NCBI GenBank assembly: GCA_026075535.2
Contig: AP026538.1
Span: 10,602,001 to 10,666,000, forward strand
DNA from: Tricholoma matsutake
Lineage: Eukaryota > Basidiomycota > Agaricomycetes > Agaricales > Tricholomataceae
Length of the DNA stretch: 64,000 bases
Direction of reading: 5' to 3'
The notes below the pieces were generated by a model, which had not been told where the DNA came from, did not search any database, and saw only the letters and a list, made by a program, of their open reading frames with translations. The position numbers were made by a program, and so were the translations under genes. Positions 40,046 to 52,390 of this stretch are shown here, one piece after another. Position 1 is the first letter of the stretch. Each line of letters opens with the position of its first letter.

Positions 40046-43000
40046 AACAAGAGGTCCCACTGACAACCCAAGGAAACGAGCATGATAGCAGAGGAATGGT
40101 CCTTGGGTGTGAGAAGGCATCATCCAAGGACAATGAAATGCCGTTGAGCGCAAGGTTCACTGTAGAGAAGGAAGATAAACTCTTACTTAAAGATGCGAAT
40201 AGTAAACCAGACACCACCATGTACACTGCCCAAGCAGAATCTCATATCGTTGATCTGTATTGCATGGAGAGCGACAACGACAAAACAAGGACCACACCGT
40301 TCCAATACTCAGTCAAATTACATGGACCATGAGGAGAAATCATGAGGCTAAATAGCACATTCAACGATGGAGCAATGGTGAACGCCATGGATCTCTGGAC
40401 ATTCCAAACTGTCAAGCACTGCCTCAAAATGCTGGGGAAGTCAAATTGCATCATGCATATGGTGGATGGTAGGCTGGTACCATCTGCTGGAACATGGACA
40501 GGAAGTGTCACAGCAGCAGATGTCTCGCATAGAGGCACCTTTGAAGTCTTCGATAGCAATGGGGCTTGGTCAGTGCTGTTTGGGAAACCCCTCCTGAAGA
40601 AGTTCAAAGTGGTGCACGATTATGACCTGGACATCATAAGGATCCCCAAGGATGGCAACTGGGTCATGCTACAGAACCAGCACAAGTCAGAAGGAAGAAC
40701 CCAGTCACTGTTTCCAGCAAACGGTAATTCCGGTAAAAACCAGTGCATAACTCCAAGGGGGATCTCTGCGCATCCCCCCTGAGAACATGAGAGTCATCAA
40801 GAAACCAGAACCAAGCATCCAGAGGCACAGGACAGGCACATACACCAGAATCTCACAACACCACAAACTCAACACCCACTCATGCAGGATGGAAACAAGA
40901 GATGTACAAAAGTGGAACATGCCCAGTGGCGACTAGCCAACGGCTCGCACAAAAGGAGGTCTCGAGCAGAATGCGCATCAGCAAAGCACAAGAGATCAAG
41001 GAAATTGCCACAGAAAGATAAACGATTAACTGCCCAGCTTTCATCCTCCACTGAAATACCTCTTACTAATAATATACCCAACAGCACAGACCCCAAACCA
41101 AGCAAAAGCAACATATGGAACATCGGCTCAGAAGAACAGGACATCGGCTCAGAAGAACAGGACATCAATACCGGCACAGAGCAAAAAATACTTTCTGGGG
41201 ACTGAGACAAAGCGGTGTTCACCCAGTCATCAGACCCATTTAAAGTTGAGCGTGTGAACACAGTGCTCTCAGAACTAACTATAGGTGATGATTTAACTGA
41301 AAAACGATGCGTAAGCATTGATAACCTACTCCGTGAGTTTGCTGATTGCTTTGCACTATCCATGAGCGAGGTAATGGTAGTAGCAGGAGCCACACACAAA
41401 CTACACATACCCAATGGCACAACATTTAAAAAGAAGGTAAATCAATGTCCTCTCAGCGGCCCTCAAAAGGAATACTTCAATGGTGTGCTCGACAAAATGC
41501 TAGAGGCAGGTATAATTGCCCCAATCAGCCACAGTGCGGTCAAGTGTTGCGGTGCAACTACCTTGGCAAAGAAAGCACATGAAGGCACAGGTCTAAACTT
41601 AGAAGAACTGCAACACTGGGTCAATGATGAATGCATCACTGCCAGAATACCTTCAGCCTTCAAAAAACTCCCACCGAGAAATTCTGAATGGCCAGACATG
41701 GTACCAGAAGAAACACAAACTAAGTGGCGAGTGTGCCAGGACTTTGCTGAACTGAACAAAGTAACACAGGTACCACCTATGCCCCAAGGAGACATACAGG
41801 CCAAGCAACAGCACCTGAGTGGCCACCGATGGGTAAATATGTTTGACTTTGCAGCAGGATTCTACGCTTGTGAAATCAGCCCAGAGGACCAACCATACAT
41901 ATGCTTCTATGTGGAAGGAAGGGGGTACTTCTGTTACAAGCGCATGCCCTTCAGATTAACAGGTGCGCCCTCTACCTTTGCAGAAATGACAGCTCAAGCA
42001 CTTGGCGACCTCGTAGGTATACATTTTGAACTGTTCGTAGATGATGGTGGAATGGCCAGACATGATTTTGAAGAAACATTGGCCAACATTTGAACATTGC
42101 TAACCAGGGTAAGAGAAAAAGGGCTCTCTCTATCAGCAGCCAAGTCAAAATTCTTCATGACTGAAGCCACCTTTGTGGGAGCAAGAGTGGGACCAATGGG
42201 TATAAAACCAGATTTGACAAAACTAACAGCCATTGTGGACTGGAAACGGCCTACAGATCTACAGAATCTAGCAGCATTTACAGGACTTACAGGTTATTTT
42301 AGATCGCTAATCAAAGGCTATGCAGCCTTGGCCCAACCCCTCACTGACTTAGCCAGAGGCCTCGACCTTCCAAAGGGAAAGGGTAAAGCAGCATATCGAC
42401 ACACCATGAAAGGACACTTGCTGGAAGGCCTATGGAAGGAAGAACATGAAAAAGCCTTCCTGGGACTGAAAATTGCCTTAACCAATGAACCAGTTTTGAA
42501 ACGACCAAAATTTGATGGAACACCCTTCATCGTTACCACAGATGGTTGCAAATACAGTTTTGCAGGCATGCTGTCGCAAAGACATACTACGGTCTTGCCA
42601 AACAGAAAGGACATCACACATATACATCCAGTTGCATTCAGCAGTAAACAAACATCTGACACAGAAGAGAAGTACAAACCGTATTTACTAGAATTTGCTG
42701 CACTGAAGTTCTCTTTAGACAAATTCTCCGACCTTATATGGGGCTACCCAGTGGAGCTAGAAACAGACTGTCAGGCACTCAGAGACCACCTGCTAAATGA
42801 CAAACTCAACTCCACCCATGCTCGTTGGAGGGACAGCATGTTAGCCCACCAAATCATGGACGTACGACACCGACCTGGCCACCTAAACCCTGTAGCAGAT
42901 GGTATCAGCAGGAAATATGTGAACCTACCCAAGGAAGAAAACGATGGTCACACATGGACAGTAAGTGAAGATTGGGAAGCACAAACAGGCATTCAGAATG

Positions 43001-43173
43001 ACATATTCCAAATTGAGTCACCACTCATTTATGATGCTCTCAAAACCCGGTTCGCTAATGAAAAAGTATTCCTAAATGTTATAGAGGCGCTGGCTGAAGA
43101 ACTAGATCACAGGAGGAGTATTAAGGAATGGAAGAAAGCCAAGCACTGGGCAGAAGGGTACGTAATCCGGTAA
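40046..43173 (+). pseudogene. Element E protease, RT and RNase H
   Basis: One frame from about 39904 to 43173, interrupted only by TGA at 40330, 40780, 41203 and 42091. The protease region has STFNDGAMVNAMD, a variant triad reading N-D-G, and WSVLFGKPLLKKF. RT has KVNQCPLSGPQKEYFNGVL, WRVCQDFAELNKV, FAAGFYACEI and the catalytic ELFVDDGGM (FVDD). After the stop at 42091 follow SAAKSKFFMTEATFVGARVG, AAFTGLTGYFRSLIKGYA and an RNase H-like part with VTTDGCKYSFAGML, FAALKFSLDKF and ETDCQALRDH. The TGA after ETLANI is present in F too. The frame ends at 43171 after a short deletion relative to F that moves the integrase to another frame. Confidence 0.88.
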
Positions 43174-44506
43174 GCTTTGGAGGATTGGTGACACCAAATC
43201 TACATGGGCAAAACCATGAGTAGAATGTGTACCACAATCAGAGGCAGTCACACTAGCATGGGAGGTACACCAGAGCCAAGGACATTTCCACTGAGATAAT
43301 GTGAAGATTGCACTAATGGACAAGATAGCCAGCCCACATCTAGACCAATCCATCACCAAGGTGATCATGGATTGTGGTAAGTGCAAAGGACATGGCCCGA
43401 AACACTTACATTCACTACTAGAGCCCATAATGCGGCGACACCCATTTGAACTGCTTGTGGGAGACACACTGTCAATGCCGAAAGGAAAAGGGGGTTTCAC
43501 AAAAATTGCATTATATGCAGACGTCTACTCACAACATGTCTGGGCAGATAAACTCAAGACGGCTGCAACAGCTGCAACCACATGCAGAACATTCAACAAC
43601 ATTTGTACCACATTCACAGTACCTGAAGCCCTCATGGTTGATGGAGGACCCGAGTTTGACAACAACGCTGTTCATGAAACATGTGCCACACATAGGGTTG
43701 AGTTGCGGATCGTCCCAGGATATTCCCCCTGGATCAATGGCCTCATAGAAGGGATGAACGCAAAATTGTTGGGGAGATTGAAGAGGCTATGCTCACCCGA
43801 TCTAGGGGAAGATGAATGCAATGCAAAGGACCTACCAGCTTCATGGCCTGACCACCTTGAGGAAGCCATTGAATCCCTTAATAATTGCATACTGCCAAAT
43901 CTCAAATTCTCACCAAATGAACTTCTTCTAGGCATCATGATCAACACAAAGCACACTCCAGTGGACCGAGCAGAACAGGAAGTGTCAACTGGTGAAGTGG
44001 GGGACCAGATGGCATACATGGAACAGCAGCGATTAGATGGGTACGAGCACATATTATCTCATGCCCATAAACAGAAGCTGGCATTCGACAGGAGACTATT
44101 AGCCCAAGCTCCAAGAGAGGTCATATTCAAAGCAGGACAACTTGTACAGGTATACAGGAGTGACCTGGACTTCACATTTAAGGTAGAAAGGAAGATGGAG
44201 CCTAGGTGGTCAGCACCACACCGAGTAACAAGCAGGGACCGCAATTCTTACAAGTTGGAGACTCTCGAAGGAATACCTATTAGCAACAGGTTCTCCTCCA
44301 GGCGACTATGAAGTTTCATTCCACGTAGTGGCACAGCGCTACATGAAGTACAAGCAGAGATCAAAAAGCTGCAGAGTAAGCAGGAAGCTGAAGAAGACAT
44401 TGTGCAAGGGGTAGAAGGAAGACAGGTGATCGATGATGATAGCAATACAGATTGGGAGGATATAGAGCATGGAGCGGAGCAGGAACCATCAACCCTGAGC
44501 TGAGTT
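43174..44506 (+). pseudogene. Element E integrase
   Basis: The first 120 bp hold the zinc region (HQSQGHFH) with a stop; the main frame from 43301 starts in NVKIALMDKIASPHLD and includes CGKCKGHGPKH. The core shows VGDTLSM, MVDGGPEF and WINGLIEGMN with 35 residues between the second Asp and the Glu, the D35E spacing. The C-terminus is basic (HAHKQKLAFDRRLLAQ, VYRSDLDFTFKVERKMEP) and lacks a chromodomain. A TGA at 44309 is followed in frame by an acidic tail (EDIVQGVEGRQVIDDDSN) up to about 44503, with similar sequence in F. Catalytic residues are intact; the upstream frameshift makes it a pseudogene as written. Confidence 0.88.
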
Positions 44507-44558
44507 CAGCAATGGCCCTGGCTGCTGACTAACACCAATCATTTTAAGACCGACTCCC

Positions 44559-44566
44559 TATATATT
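44559..44566 (+). promoter_or_regulatory. TATA box before the env-position ORF (element E)
   Basis: TATATATT 50 bp upstream of the ATG at 44616. Copy F has TATATATAT (53812-53820) in the same place. This suggests a separate transcript for the small ORF; no start site can be seen. Confidence 0.45.
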
Positions 44567-44615
44567 AGAGGCCCTAGATCACTTCAACCACCTTGCTCAA
44601 CCCACACTCAGTCCA

Positions 44616-44940
44616 ATGAACGCAAGAGCCTCAAATAACAGATGGTTTTCCGGATATACCCTATTCTTCATTGTCATGGTGTTCCTCAGCCCTTTCATCC
44701 TAACATCAAAACAACGACAACCGGACCCTGAATACGATGATATTGAACTGGGGGAGTTACCCAGTTTTGTCAACCCAGAGCTAGTTCAAGAACGACTTGC
44801 TATCCCAATACCACCTGAACATTGACTTCCCACCGGCTGCTCATTTACGACCTTCACAAGATGCACACCCAGTAACCCTGACCAATCCAAGAGCCGACTA
44901 TGATGATGGGCAAGGTCCCAGAAGGTACCTGTGGCCCTAA
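44616..44940 (+). pseudogene. Env-position ORF of element E: single-pass membrane protein
   Basis: ATG at 44616 (MNARASNNRWFSGYTLFF) gives a short basic N-terminus, one hydrophobic helix at residues 10-30, then Lys/Arg and an acidic stretch (PDPEYDDIELGELPSFVNPE). The frame stops at 44823, but relative to copy F there is one extra base just before that. In the corrected register the sequence goes on as FPPAAHLRPSQ and stops at the TAA at 44938. F has PPSFIDLELV and FPPSAYLRPSD at the same places, so the protein sequence is conserved while the DNA has diverged. It lies between integrase and the 3' LTR, where env lies in retroviruses. No relation to a known Env could be seen; function unknown. 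Confidence 0.6.
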
Positions 44941-44961
44941 ACACCATTTCTACATTGGGCC

Positions 44962-44976
44962 TTTAGGGGGAGCGAT
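44962..44976 (+). other. Polypurine tract of element E
   Basis: TTTAGGGGGAGCGAT precedes the central LTR; F has TTAGGGGAGTGAT before its 3' LTR. Confidence 0.7.
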
Positions 44977-45416
44977 TGTCATGGACATGCCTCCTGGGGT
45001 ACATGGGCCAAGGTGAGGGTAAGGCATTGGTGCCTTGTACATACATATGCATCTTTTCATTCTCTGAGTTGAGATCGCAACGAGGGTGTTGCTATTTGGA
45101 GGAGGGGCACATGTAGCTGTGGCAGTAGCGCACATAGCAGAGTCCGTAGCAGAGCCATGCCAGAGTCCGGCATTCCCCTTAGTGGTCATGTGACATTGTA
45201 GATAGAGACGCGTGTGTGCAGATAGGAATTCATCTTGCTTGTCCATGTCCCTTCTGACTCACATCTAGTAGTAGATGCAAGCCCTGTCTGAACCATCTTG
45301 TCTAGTAGTAGACGAGACCCTGAGAGACTGCACGACTCCAACGCAAGCCCCATCTAAGTTGTCTCATCTGGTAGCAGATGTGACACTGACAGTCTAGCCA
45401 GCTCCATCTGGTGACA
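44977..45416 (+). repeat. Central LTR shared by elements E and F
   Basis: 440 bp, TGTCATGG at the start and TGACA at the end. It closes element E and opens element F. Contains several copies of TCTAGTAGTAGA, each able to form a short GTCTA-GTAG-TAGAC hairpin where complete. Confidence 0.92.
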
Positions 45417-45677
45417 ACTGGGCAATTTGCACTCAGAACACTGTTCTTGGCACCTGTCAACTGTTCATTTCAACATCTATCTATGCTCAGCTCTCGGTGT
45501 CCTCAGTTCAGCTCAGTTCTTCACTCGGTCTCAGCATCACAGCATATTCAGTCTTAGTCCTCAGACACTTGTCTACATTTGGCCTGTCAATTCATATAAC
45601 TATTCTTGTGCATCTGCTGACCAGACCCTTTTCATTTTACTCTGATCTGTCTACCACGTGATGGCCACACATTTGCA

Positions 45678-47210
45678 ATGCCAACAAGGGTCATGGAACA
45701 AGATGAAAAGGGCAGATTCCTGCCAAAAACCAGAACCATGGCACCAGCCTTGACAGAATCCTCATTCATTCTCCCATCTACACCTGACATAAGCCCCATC
45801 ACATTCAGCACCATCTCGATCAGCCCCACCACAACCAACCCCCAATCCTCACCAGTTGCACCACCCCCCACACCACTGTTCTCAGCATGAACTACCCCTA
45901 CATCCCCAGATGACAAAGACAAAGAAGTAATGACAGAGGCCATCAAATGGTTCTGGGGAGATGATGAACATGATGAGGAGGCCCCTGAGGACTTTATCAA
46001 TGCCATTGAGATCCTGTTCCTCCAGAAGCCAAACACCCCCAATGCACAGAAACTACAGGCATTTGAATTACATCTTAGATCAGGCTTTGTCACAAAGCAG
46101 TGGTGGACTGCCCCACTCTCTACCAACAAAGACATGTGGGAGCACTTGCTCCTTGCATTCAAAGTGAGATGGCCTGAAAAGATGCCTATGGTGAAGACAG
46201 TGGAAGAGAAGCAAGCCGCACTGGAAAGGATGAAGATCATGGAGGAGGAGGTTGGTATGTGAATAAAAGTACTCAGTGTAGAGGAGTTTGCTCATGTGGT
46301 ATGGGCAGACAAGATTGAGAAGCTAGCTACTGCGATCCAGGACACCAATGGCCTACTCATAGGCAACATATGGAAGGCGATGCCAAGGGTCTTACAGAAG
46401 GTAACTGGATCTGGACACACCGACTGGGTGTTGTTCTGCAGAGCCATCCACACAGCATCACTCACTCAGATAGAGGAGGCAAAGGAAGAAGAGAAGGAGG
46501 CACAGAATCTAAAGGAGCAAGTAAAGAAACTACAGGATCTGTGCAACACATCGACACAGGGCATCACAAACACACTGCAAAGGTTCACCATAAACATGCC
46601 CATGCCCACCCCACACTTCCCCATTCTCCAAAACCAAAACCCCCAAATGCAGAACCATTCCCCAGCCCCAGGCCTCAGTATGAACAATCTGTTTGCAACA
46701 CTAGCCAATCCAAACAACCAGAACCAGACCACATACTGACAGCACAGACCTCCTGTGGAACAATGGGTAGATGTCGTATGGCTAGCACTCCCCATTCATC
46801 CAAACACCCCAGCCAGAAGAGGATTATACGACATGCAGATCAGCCAGTGGAATATCAACCACCCTGGACAACTAGTGAGTGAACAACATCCATACCCCCT
46901 CTCACCCGGCACTGCCCCCATTGCATTGGGAGAATGCTGGAAATGTGGCATGGTTGGACACCTGAGCCCCAACTGCAATAGCCCCCACCAGATACCAGCC
47001 TATGAAGGACAGTGGAGATTGATCATGGCAACGATCAAACATAGCTGCCCACCAACCACGACAAGGGATGTCAACTACTTTGGTACCAACCATGGGTCAC
47101 GAAGGAGGAGTACAACCAACAAGTCATTGCAGACTTTCTGGCAGAGCAGGCAAAAGGATCAGGGTCATCAGCATATAACAGGAGGTTCCACTGATGACCC
47201 AGGAAACTGA
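45678..47210 (+). pseudogene. Element F gag
   Basis: ATG at 45678 (MPTRVMEQDEKGRFLPKTRT) and one frame to 47210 with TGA stops at 45888, 46260 and 46737. The stop at 46260 (GM*IKV) matches a CGA in copy E. The layout is as in E: Pro-rich start, IKWFWGDDEHDEEAPEDFI, EEEKEAQNLKEQVKKLQD and a CCHC knuckle CWKCGMVGHLSPNC. The start codon here is the best guide to the true gag start of the family. Confidence 0.87.
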
Positions 47211-47403
47211 GTACCATAACAGTGCAGCAGTCCTTGGATGTAACAAGGCATCATCCGAGGAAGAAGAAACACCATCTAATACAAGGTAGTAAGGGGGGAG
47301 CTTTACCAATGTCAGTAGTGGTTATCCCAGACACCAACATGTACCCAGCTACAGCACAATCCATCATTGTTGACCTGTATAGCATGAAGAGTGAAGATGA
47401 GTG

Positions 47404-47845
47404 AAGGAATAGCAAACCATTCCAATATGCAATTGAACTGCACAGTTCACAGGGGGAGATCATAAGAATTAAAAGTACATTTGATGATGGCACAATGGTG
47501 AATGCAGTCGATTTATCAGTACACCAAAAATCCAAGCATCGTCTCAAACCACTGGAGAAGTCAAACCGCATCCTACAAATGGTGGATGGCCGGCTAGTAC
47601 CCTCAGCAGGCATCTGGAGTGGTGGGGTCACTGTTAGCGGTATTACAGTGGAGGACACCTTCAAGGTCTTTGACAGCAAAGGGGCCTGGCTGGCACTCTT
47701 TGGGAAACCACTGCTGAGGAAGTTCAAAGCGATCCATGAATACAAAGCAGACATCATAAAAATTCCCAAGGATGGTAATTGGGCAGTGTTACAGAACCAA
47801 TACCAGTGTGGAAGGGGTTTAGAGGCAGTACTTTTGACAGGTTGA
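47404..47845 (+). pseudogene. Element F protease
   Basis: Frame with ELHSSQGEIIRIKSTFDDGT, a D-D-G form of the active site where E has N-D-G, then MVDGRLVPSAG and WLALFGKPLLRKF. A TGA ends the frame at 47843; the linker to RT (47846-48242) has stops and the repeated phrase GGGATCACTG. Confidence 0.8.
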
Positions 47846-48242
47846 GACCTAGAAATTAACCAGTGCACAAACTTCAAGAGGGATCACTGCACGTCCCCCT
47901 CGAGAACAACACCACTATCCATGGGGGGTCAAGACCCAAAAACTGAAACAGTGCACAAACTTAAAGGGGGATCACTGTGCACCCCCCTTGAGGCAAGTCT
48001 ATCAATGTGATGACAGTATTAATGAACGGGTTGATGAGGCAGCAATTGAGCAAGCAGAATGCAGAGACTGTCCCTTAGACAATGGAGAACAGGAAGAAGG
48101 AAGTTCACCAGTACAGAAAACAACAGGAAGCCAACACCCAATCACCCAGGAAGGGAGCAAGAGGTGCACATGGGAAAAATGCACCAAAGGGCAAAAAGCT
48201 AGTGGCTTGGAAAGGAAAAAGTCTTGAACAGACCGAGCAATA

Positions 48243-49404
48243 GTGAAGCACAACAGGCTAGGAAAGCTATCACAGAAAGGAGTACAGTTAACTCCCCAAT
48301 CATACCCATCTACCACAATATCATCCACTGACATGTCTAACAATCCAGATCCTGTACTGAACCACAAAGGTGACATATGGAACATTGACACAAAGACACA
48401 GAATATCGACTCTAGTACCGAGCAGAAGATATTCCATGGCAATCTTGACAAAGAAGTGTTCACCTGGCAATCAGACCCATTCAAGGTCAAACGTGTAAAT
48501 GCAGTACTGTCAGAGATCACCATAGGTGATGATCTAACCCAAGAGCAACAAGTCAGCATCAAAAACCTGCTCTGTGAGTTTGCTGACTGCTTTTCCCTAT
48601 CCATGAGTGAGGTAATGGTAGTAGCAGGGGCCACACACAAACTGAATATACTCAAAGGTACAACATTTAAGCAGAAGGTAAATCAGTGTCCTCTTAGCAG
48701 GCCTCAGAAGGAGTACTTCTATGGTGTACTCAACCAGATGATGGAGGCAGGTATAATTGCTCCAATTAACCACAGCGAGGTCAAGTGTTGTGGTGCAACA
48801 ACCCTAGCAAAGAAAGCACACGAAGGCACAGGCCTAAACATAGAGGAACTGCAACACTGAGTCAATGATGAATGTGTTGCTGCTGGAATACCTTCAGCCT
48901 TCAAGGACCTGCCTCCAAAACATTCTGAACAATTGGACTCAGCACCAATAGAAACCCAGACCAAGTGGTGAGTGTGTCAAGATTTTGCTGAACTAAACAA
49001 GGTAACAAAGGTACCACCCATGCCCCAAGGAGACATATGGGCCAAGCAACAGCATCTGAGTGGACACTGGTGGATAAACATATTTGACTTTGCAGCAGGA
49101 TTCTATGCTTGTGAAATTGGGACTGAGGACCAGCCATATGTATGCTTCTATGTTGAAGGATGAGGGTACTTCTGCTACAAGCACATGCCTTTTGGGCTAA
49201 CAGGTGCACCTTCTACTTTTGCAGAAATGACAGCCCAGGCACTTGGTGACCTGATAGGTATACTGTTTGAGTTGTTCGTTGACAATGGCGGTATGGCCAG
49301 AGATGACTTCACAGAAACACTGGCTAACATCTGAACATTACTAATTAGAGTAAGGGAGAAAGGACTGTCCCTATCAGCAGCTAAGTTGAAATTCTTCATG
49401 ACCA
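48243..49404 (+). pseudogene. Element F RT, N-terminal part
   Basis: Frame with FKQKVNQCPLSRPQKEYFYG, CQDFAELNKV and FAAGFYACEI, and TGA stops at 48858 (Trp in E), 48969 (CGA in E), 49163 and 49333. The catalytic block reads FVDN instead of FVDD, so the enzyme would be dead even without stops. Sequence breaks off after LKFFMT at about 49404 where foreign DNA begins and resumes near 51434. Confidence 0.87.
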
Positions 49405-51433
49405 ATGATGATACTTAGTGTTTAAAGGTCCGGTCCTACGAACCAGAAAAAGACCGAAACTGGACTGAACTGAACCGAAGTCCAGTTCATCAGGTGGCTA
49501 TTTATAGGACCGGTCTTTCGCAGTCCAGTTGCCAGTCTTTTGCTTTGAAAAATATCATTGAACCGATGAAAACCGATCCGAACTGGTTTCAACCGGTTTA
49601 TAGGTCACATGCACTATACCCCCTGATTCCCACACATAATGGCTTCAATTTCGCTCCCTGGACCATCAAAAACGGTTGAGAACTGAGAGAGATATGACAA
49701 AATACATTTTGATGTGAGTATTTTGATATCATTTGAGCAGCTGTGACTATACTGTTTATACCTTGTGCTACAAAAATGTTGGGCACAATTGGACATTATC
49801 CAAGGCAAAGGAATAACATACATAAACATTTATACCATGTGTATTTGATTCATTTAACAGCCCTAACAAGTTGTAACTACAAACTACAAACTACAACATG
49901 GAATACAATGTACTTTTGTTTCAATCATATCTCTGTCAGATCTTGATGAAATCTCTTAAAAGTTAGACCAGTCGCCCGGAAATTACAATATCCAACTGCT
50001 TGTGTAATGGTGAAATGGTCCGATTAATTGTTGTTGAGAAATATATGGTTATATTGGTACAACAAATTTTACAACAAAAAGTCGGTTCAAACTGGTTTTT
50101 TTTGGTCCATGGACTGATATGGACCGGTCCTATGCAGTCCGGTTGCAGTTCAGCAATATCTGGGTCAGTCTTGGACCGGTTGCAGTTGTGGTTGCCCCAT
50201 TTAGACATAAAAAACTGGACTGAACTGGACCTGTAAATGCTAATGATACTCAACCCAGGAAAACCACCAAAACTGCTGATGATATTTGCACGAGTCAGAG
50301 GAAGGGTGTGAGACATTCTGAGTGTTCATAGTCCAACCAATGGGAAGACAACTAGTTGGTACTAGTTGTGAAGGTAGTTCTATAAGAGAGGAAGGTGTTT
50401 AGCATGGTCCAATAGAGTATCAATTGATATTGAGGACAATCGACAAGATCGATGGCAAACCATATTTATCGTCAAGGGTCAATGTGTGAGTTCTAAGGAC
50501 TTTTGGTGGATGGATAGTATATGAAGATTATAGCCGATGGCTAGGAAGTGCCGGAGTGGTTACTAGTGCTAACAATAAGAGGATCAAAAGTCGATTGAGG
50601 GCAATGTTGCAGAGGTTTCTCATCGATTGAGAAAACCCATAGAAATTTCAATTGTTTAGAGGATAGATCTGATTCTTAGAACTTTATGCAAGACAATATG
50701 TGAAGACGATTTCTTGTTTTTCCAAGTAGATACTACAGAGTTTTAGATGTTTTAAGAGAAACTTCCTAAAATGGTATAAGAAACATGTGTAGAACATGAG
50801 GCAAAAGATATGAGTTAAGACATGAGGCCAAAATGAGACTGGAATCCAAACAAGAAAGAGATATATCATATGATGAAGGAGTAATAAAGGGCAAGAACTA
50901 AAAAGAGACTGTCCTTTGTGTATAAACTGTGCTAAGTGTTGCAATAATCCATCCAGCAGGTTCTGTACACGATAGGGACTTGGAACGAGGCTGACCTACT
51001 ATCAGCAGGTTTGAGCATGAGTTGGAATACTCCCTGGCACATGGTATTCCACCATTTAGATAACAAATGCGGTGCCCAATGTCACTCGTAGTCTCTTGAA
51101 CTCAATCAATAACACTCGATGATGGTTGACAATGGTTGACAATGTTTGATCATGGTCACAGTTGTTTGAAGTTGATCAGGAATATTCGATGTTCATTCAG
51201 AGGAATCTTAGGGCATTTCAAGGTAGTCCTAAAGTTGTGTGATGTGGTTTCTAAGTATGATCAATGTCACTGGTGATGTTTCAACATGGTCAATATGATA
51301 TTGCAATCGATAGACCTGGTTGGAAGTGGTTGTGCTGCTTCTGGGACATTGTAGGAGTTAGCCAATGTGATTAGAATGTGGTTGTAATGGTGAATCAGCC
51401 TTTGAGCTGAGGAGACAACCTATCACTGAGGCA
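49405..51433. other. 2-kb insertion in element F RT
   Basis: The RT reads to LKFFMT on the left and picks up with ARVGPTGIKPDL on the right; E shows these are adjacent. The insertion holds an hAT-type MITE (49416-50242) and about 1.2 kb (50251-51433) with no recognised coding motif, some GATCATGGT and TTGATC words, and no clear ends. A primary carrier element is likely but I could not define it. Confidence 0.75.
49416..50242. mobile_element. hAT-type MITE, 827 bp
   Basis: Ends TAGTGTTTAAAGGTCC and, at the right, GGACCTGTAAATGCTA. Flanked by a perfect 8-bp duplication ATGATACT (49408-49415 and 50243-50250). The interior is rich in ACTGGACC and GACCGGT words that are partly self-complementary. 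No transposase. Confidence 0.9.
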
Positions 51434-52390
51434 GTCTTTGCCAGAGCAAGAGTGGGACCAACAGGTATAAAACCAGACCTTACAAAACTGACAGCCATTG
51501 TAGATTGGAAATAACCAACAGACCTGCAAAATCTGGCAGCTTTCACAGGACTAACAGGCTATTTTAGGTCATTGATCAAAGGATATGCAGCGCTAGCCCA
51601 GCCTCTTACAGACTTGGCCAGAAGTCTCGATCTTCCCAAAGGACGTGCTATGAAAGGACACTCACTGATTGGCCTATGAAAAGAGGAACATGAAAAAGCA
51701 TTCCTGGGACTGAAGATCACCTTAACCAATGAACCAGCACTGAAAGGACCAAAGTTCGATGGCACACCCTTCATCATCACCACAGATAGTTGTAAGTATG
51801 GCTTTGCAGACATGCTCTCACAACGGCACACAGTGGTCTTGCCTAGTGGCAAGGAAGTTACACACATACACCCAGTAGCATTCAGCAGCAAATGAACATC
51901 TGAATCTGAAGAGAAGTATAACCCTTATTTACTCAAATTTGCTGCACTGAAGTTCTCCCTGGATAAATTCTCCGATCTCATATGGGGCTACCCCATCGAG
52001 CTGGAGACTGACTGTCAGGCACTCAGGGACCATCTCCTGAATGACAAGCTCAACTATACTCATGCTCAATGGAGGGATGGGGTACTAGCACACCAGATCA
52101 TAGATGTATGGCACAGACCAGGACACCTGAATCCAGTTGCAGATGGCTTCAGCAGAAAATATGTGAACTTGCCCACAGAACAGAATGATGGCCATGAATG
52201 GACAGTAAGTGAAGACTGGGAAGCACAAGCAGGCATTCTGAATGACATATTCCAAATTGAGTCCCTGCCTATCTATGAAACCCTCAGATATAGATTTGCT
52301 AATGAGAAAGTGTTCCTGAACATCATAGAAGCATTGGCTGAACTAGAACATGGGAAAAGCATCAGAGAGAAAAAAAAAGCCAGGCACTGA
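51434..52390 (+). pseudogene. Element F RT end and RNase H
   Basis: Continues the F RT: ARVGPTGIKPDLTKLTAIVD, AAFTGLTGYFRSLIKGYA, then RNase H-like TTDSCKYGFADML, FAALKFSLDKF and ETDCQALRDH. Stops include TAA near 51511 (CGG in E) and a TGA at 52388. A short deletion after LDLPKG removes residues present in E. Confidence 0.87.

Larger units (their letters stand above)
37920..45416 (+). mobile_element. Ty3/gypsy element E (upstream copy of a tandem pair)
   Basis: 5'-truncated LTR (37920-38335), gag, protease-RT-RNase H, integrase, a small membrane-protein ORF and a complete LTR (44977-45416) that is also the 5' LTR of the next copy. Chromodomain not seen. Coding capacity is largely preserved apart from a few TGA stops and two frameshifts. 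Confidence 0.92.
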
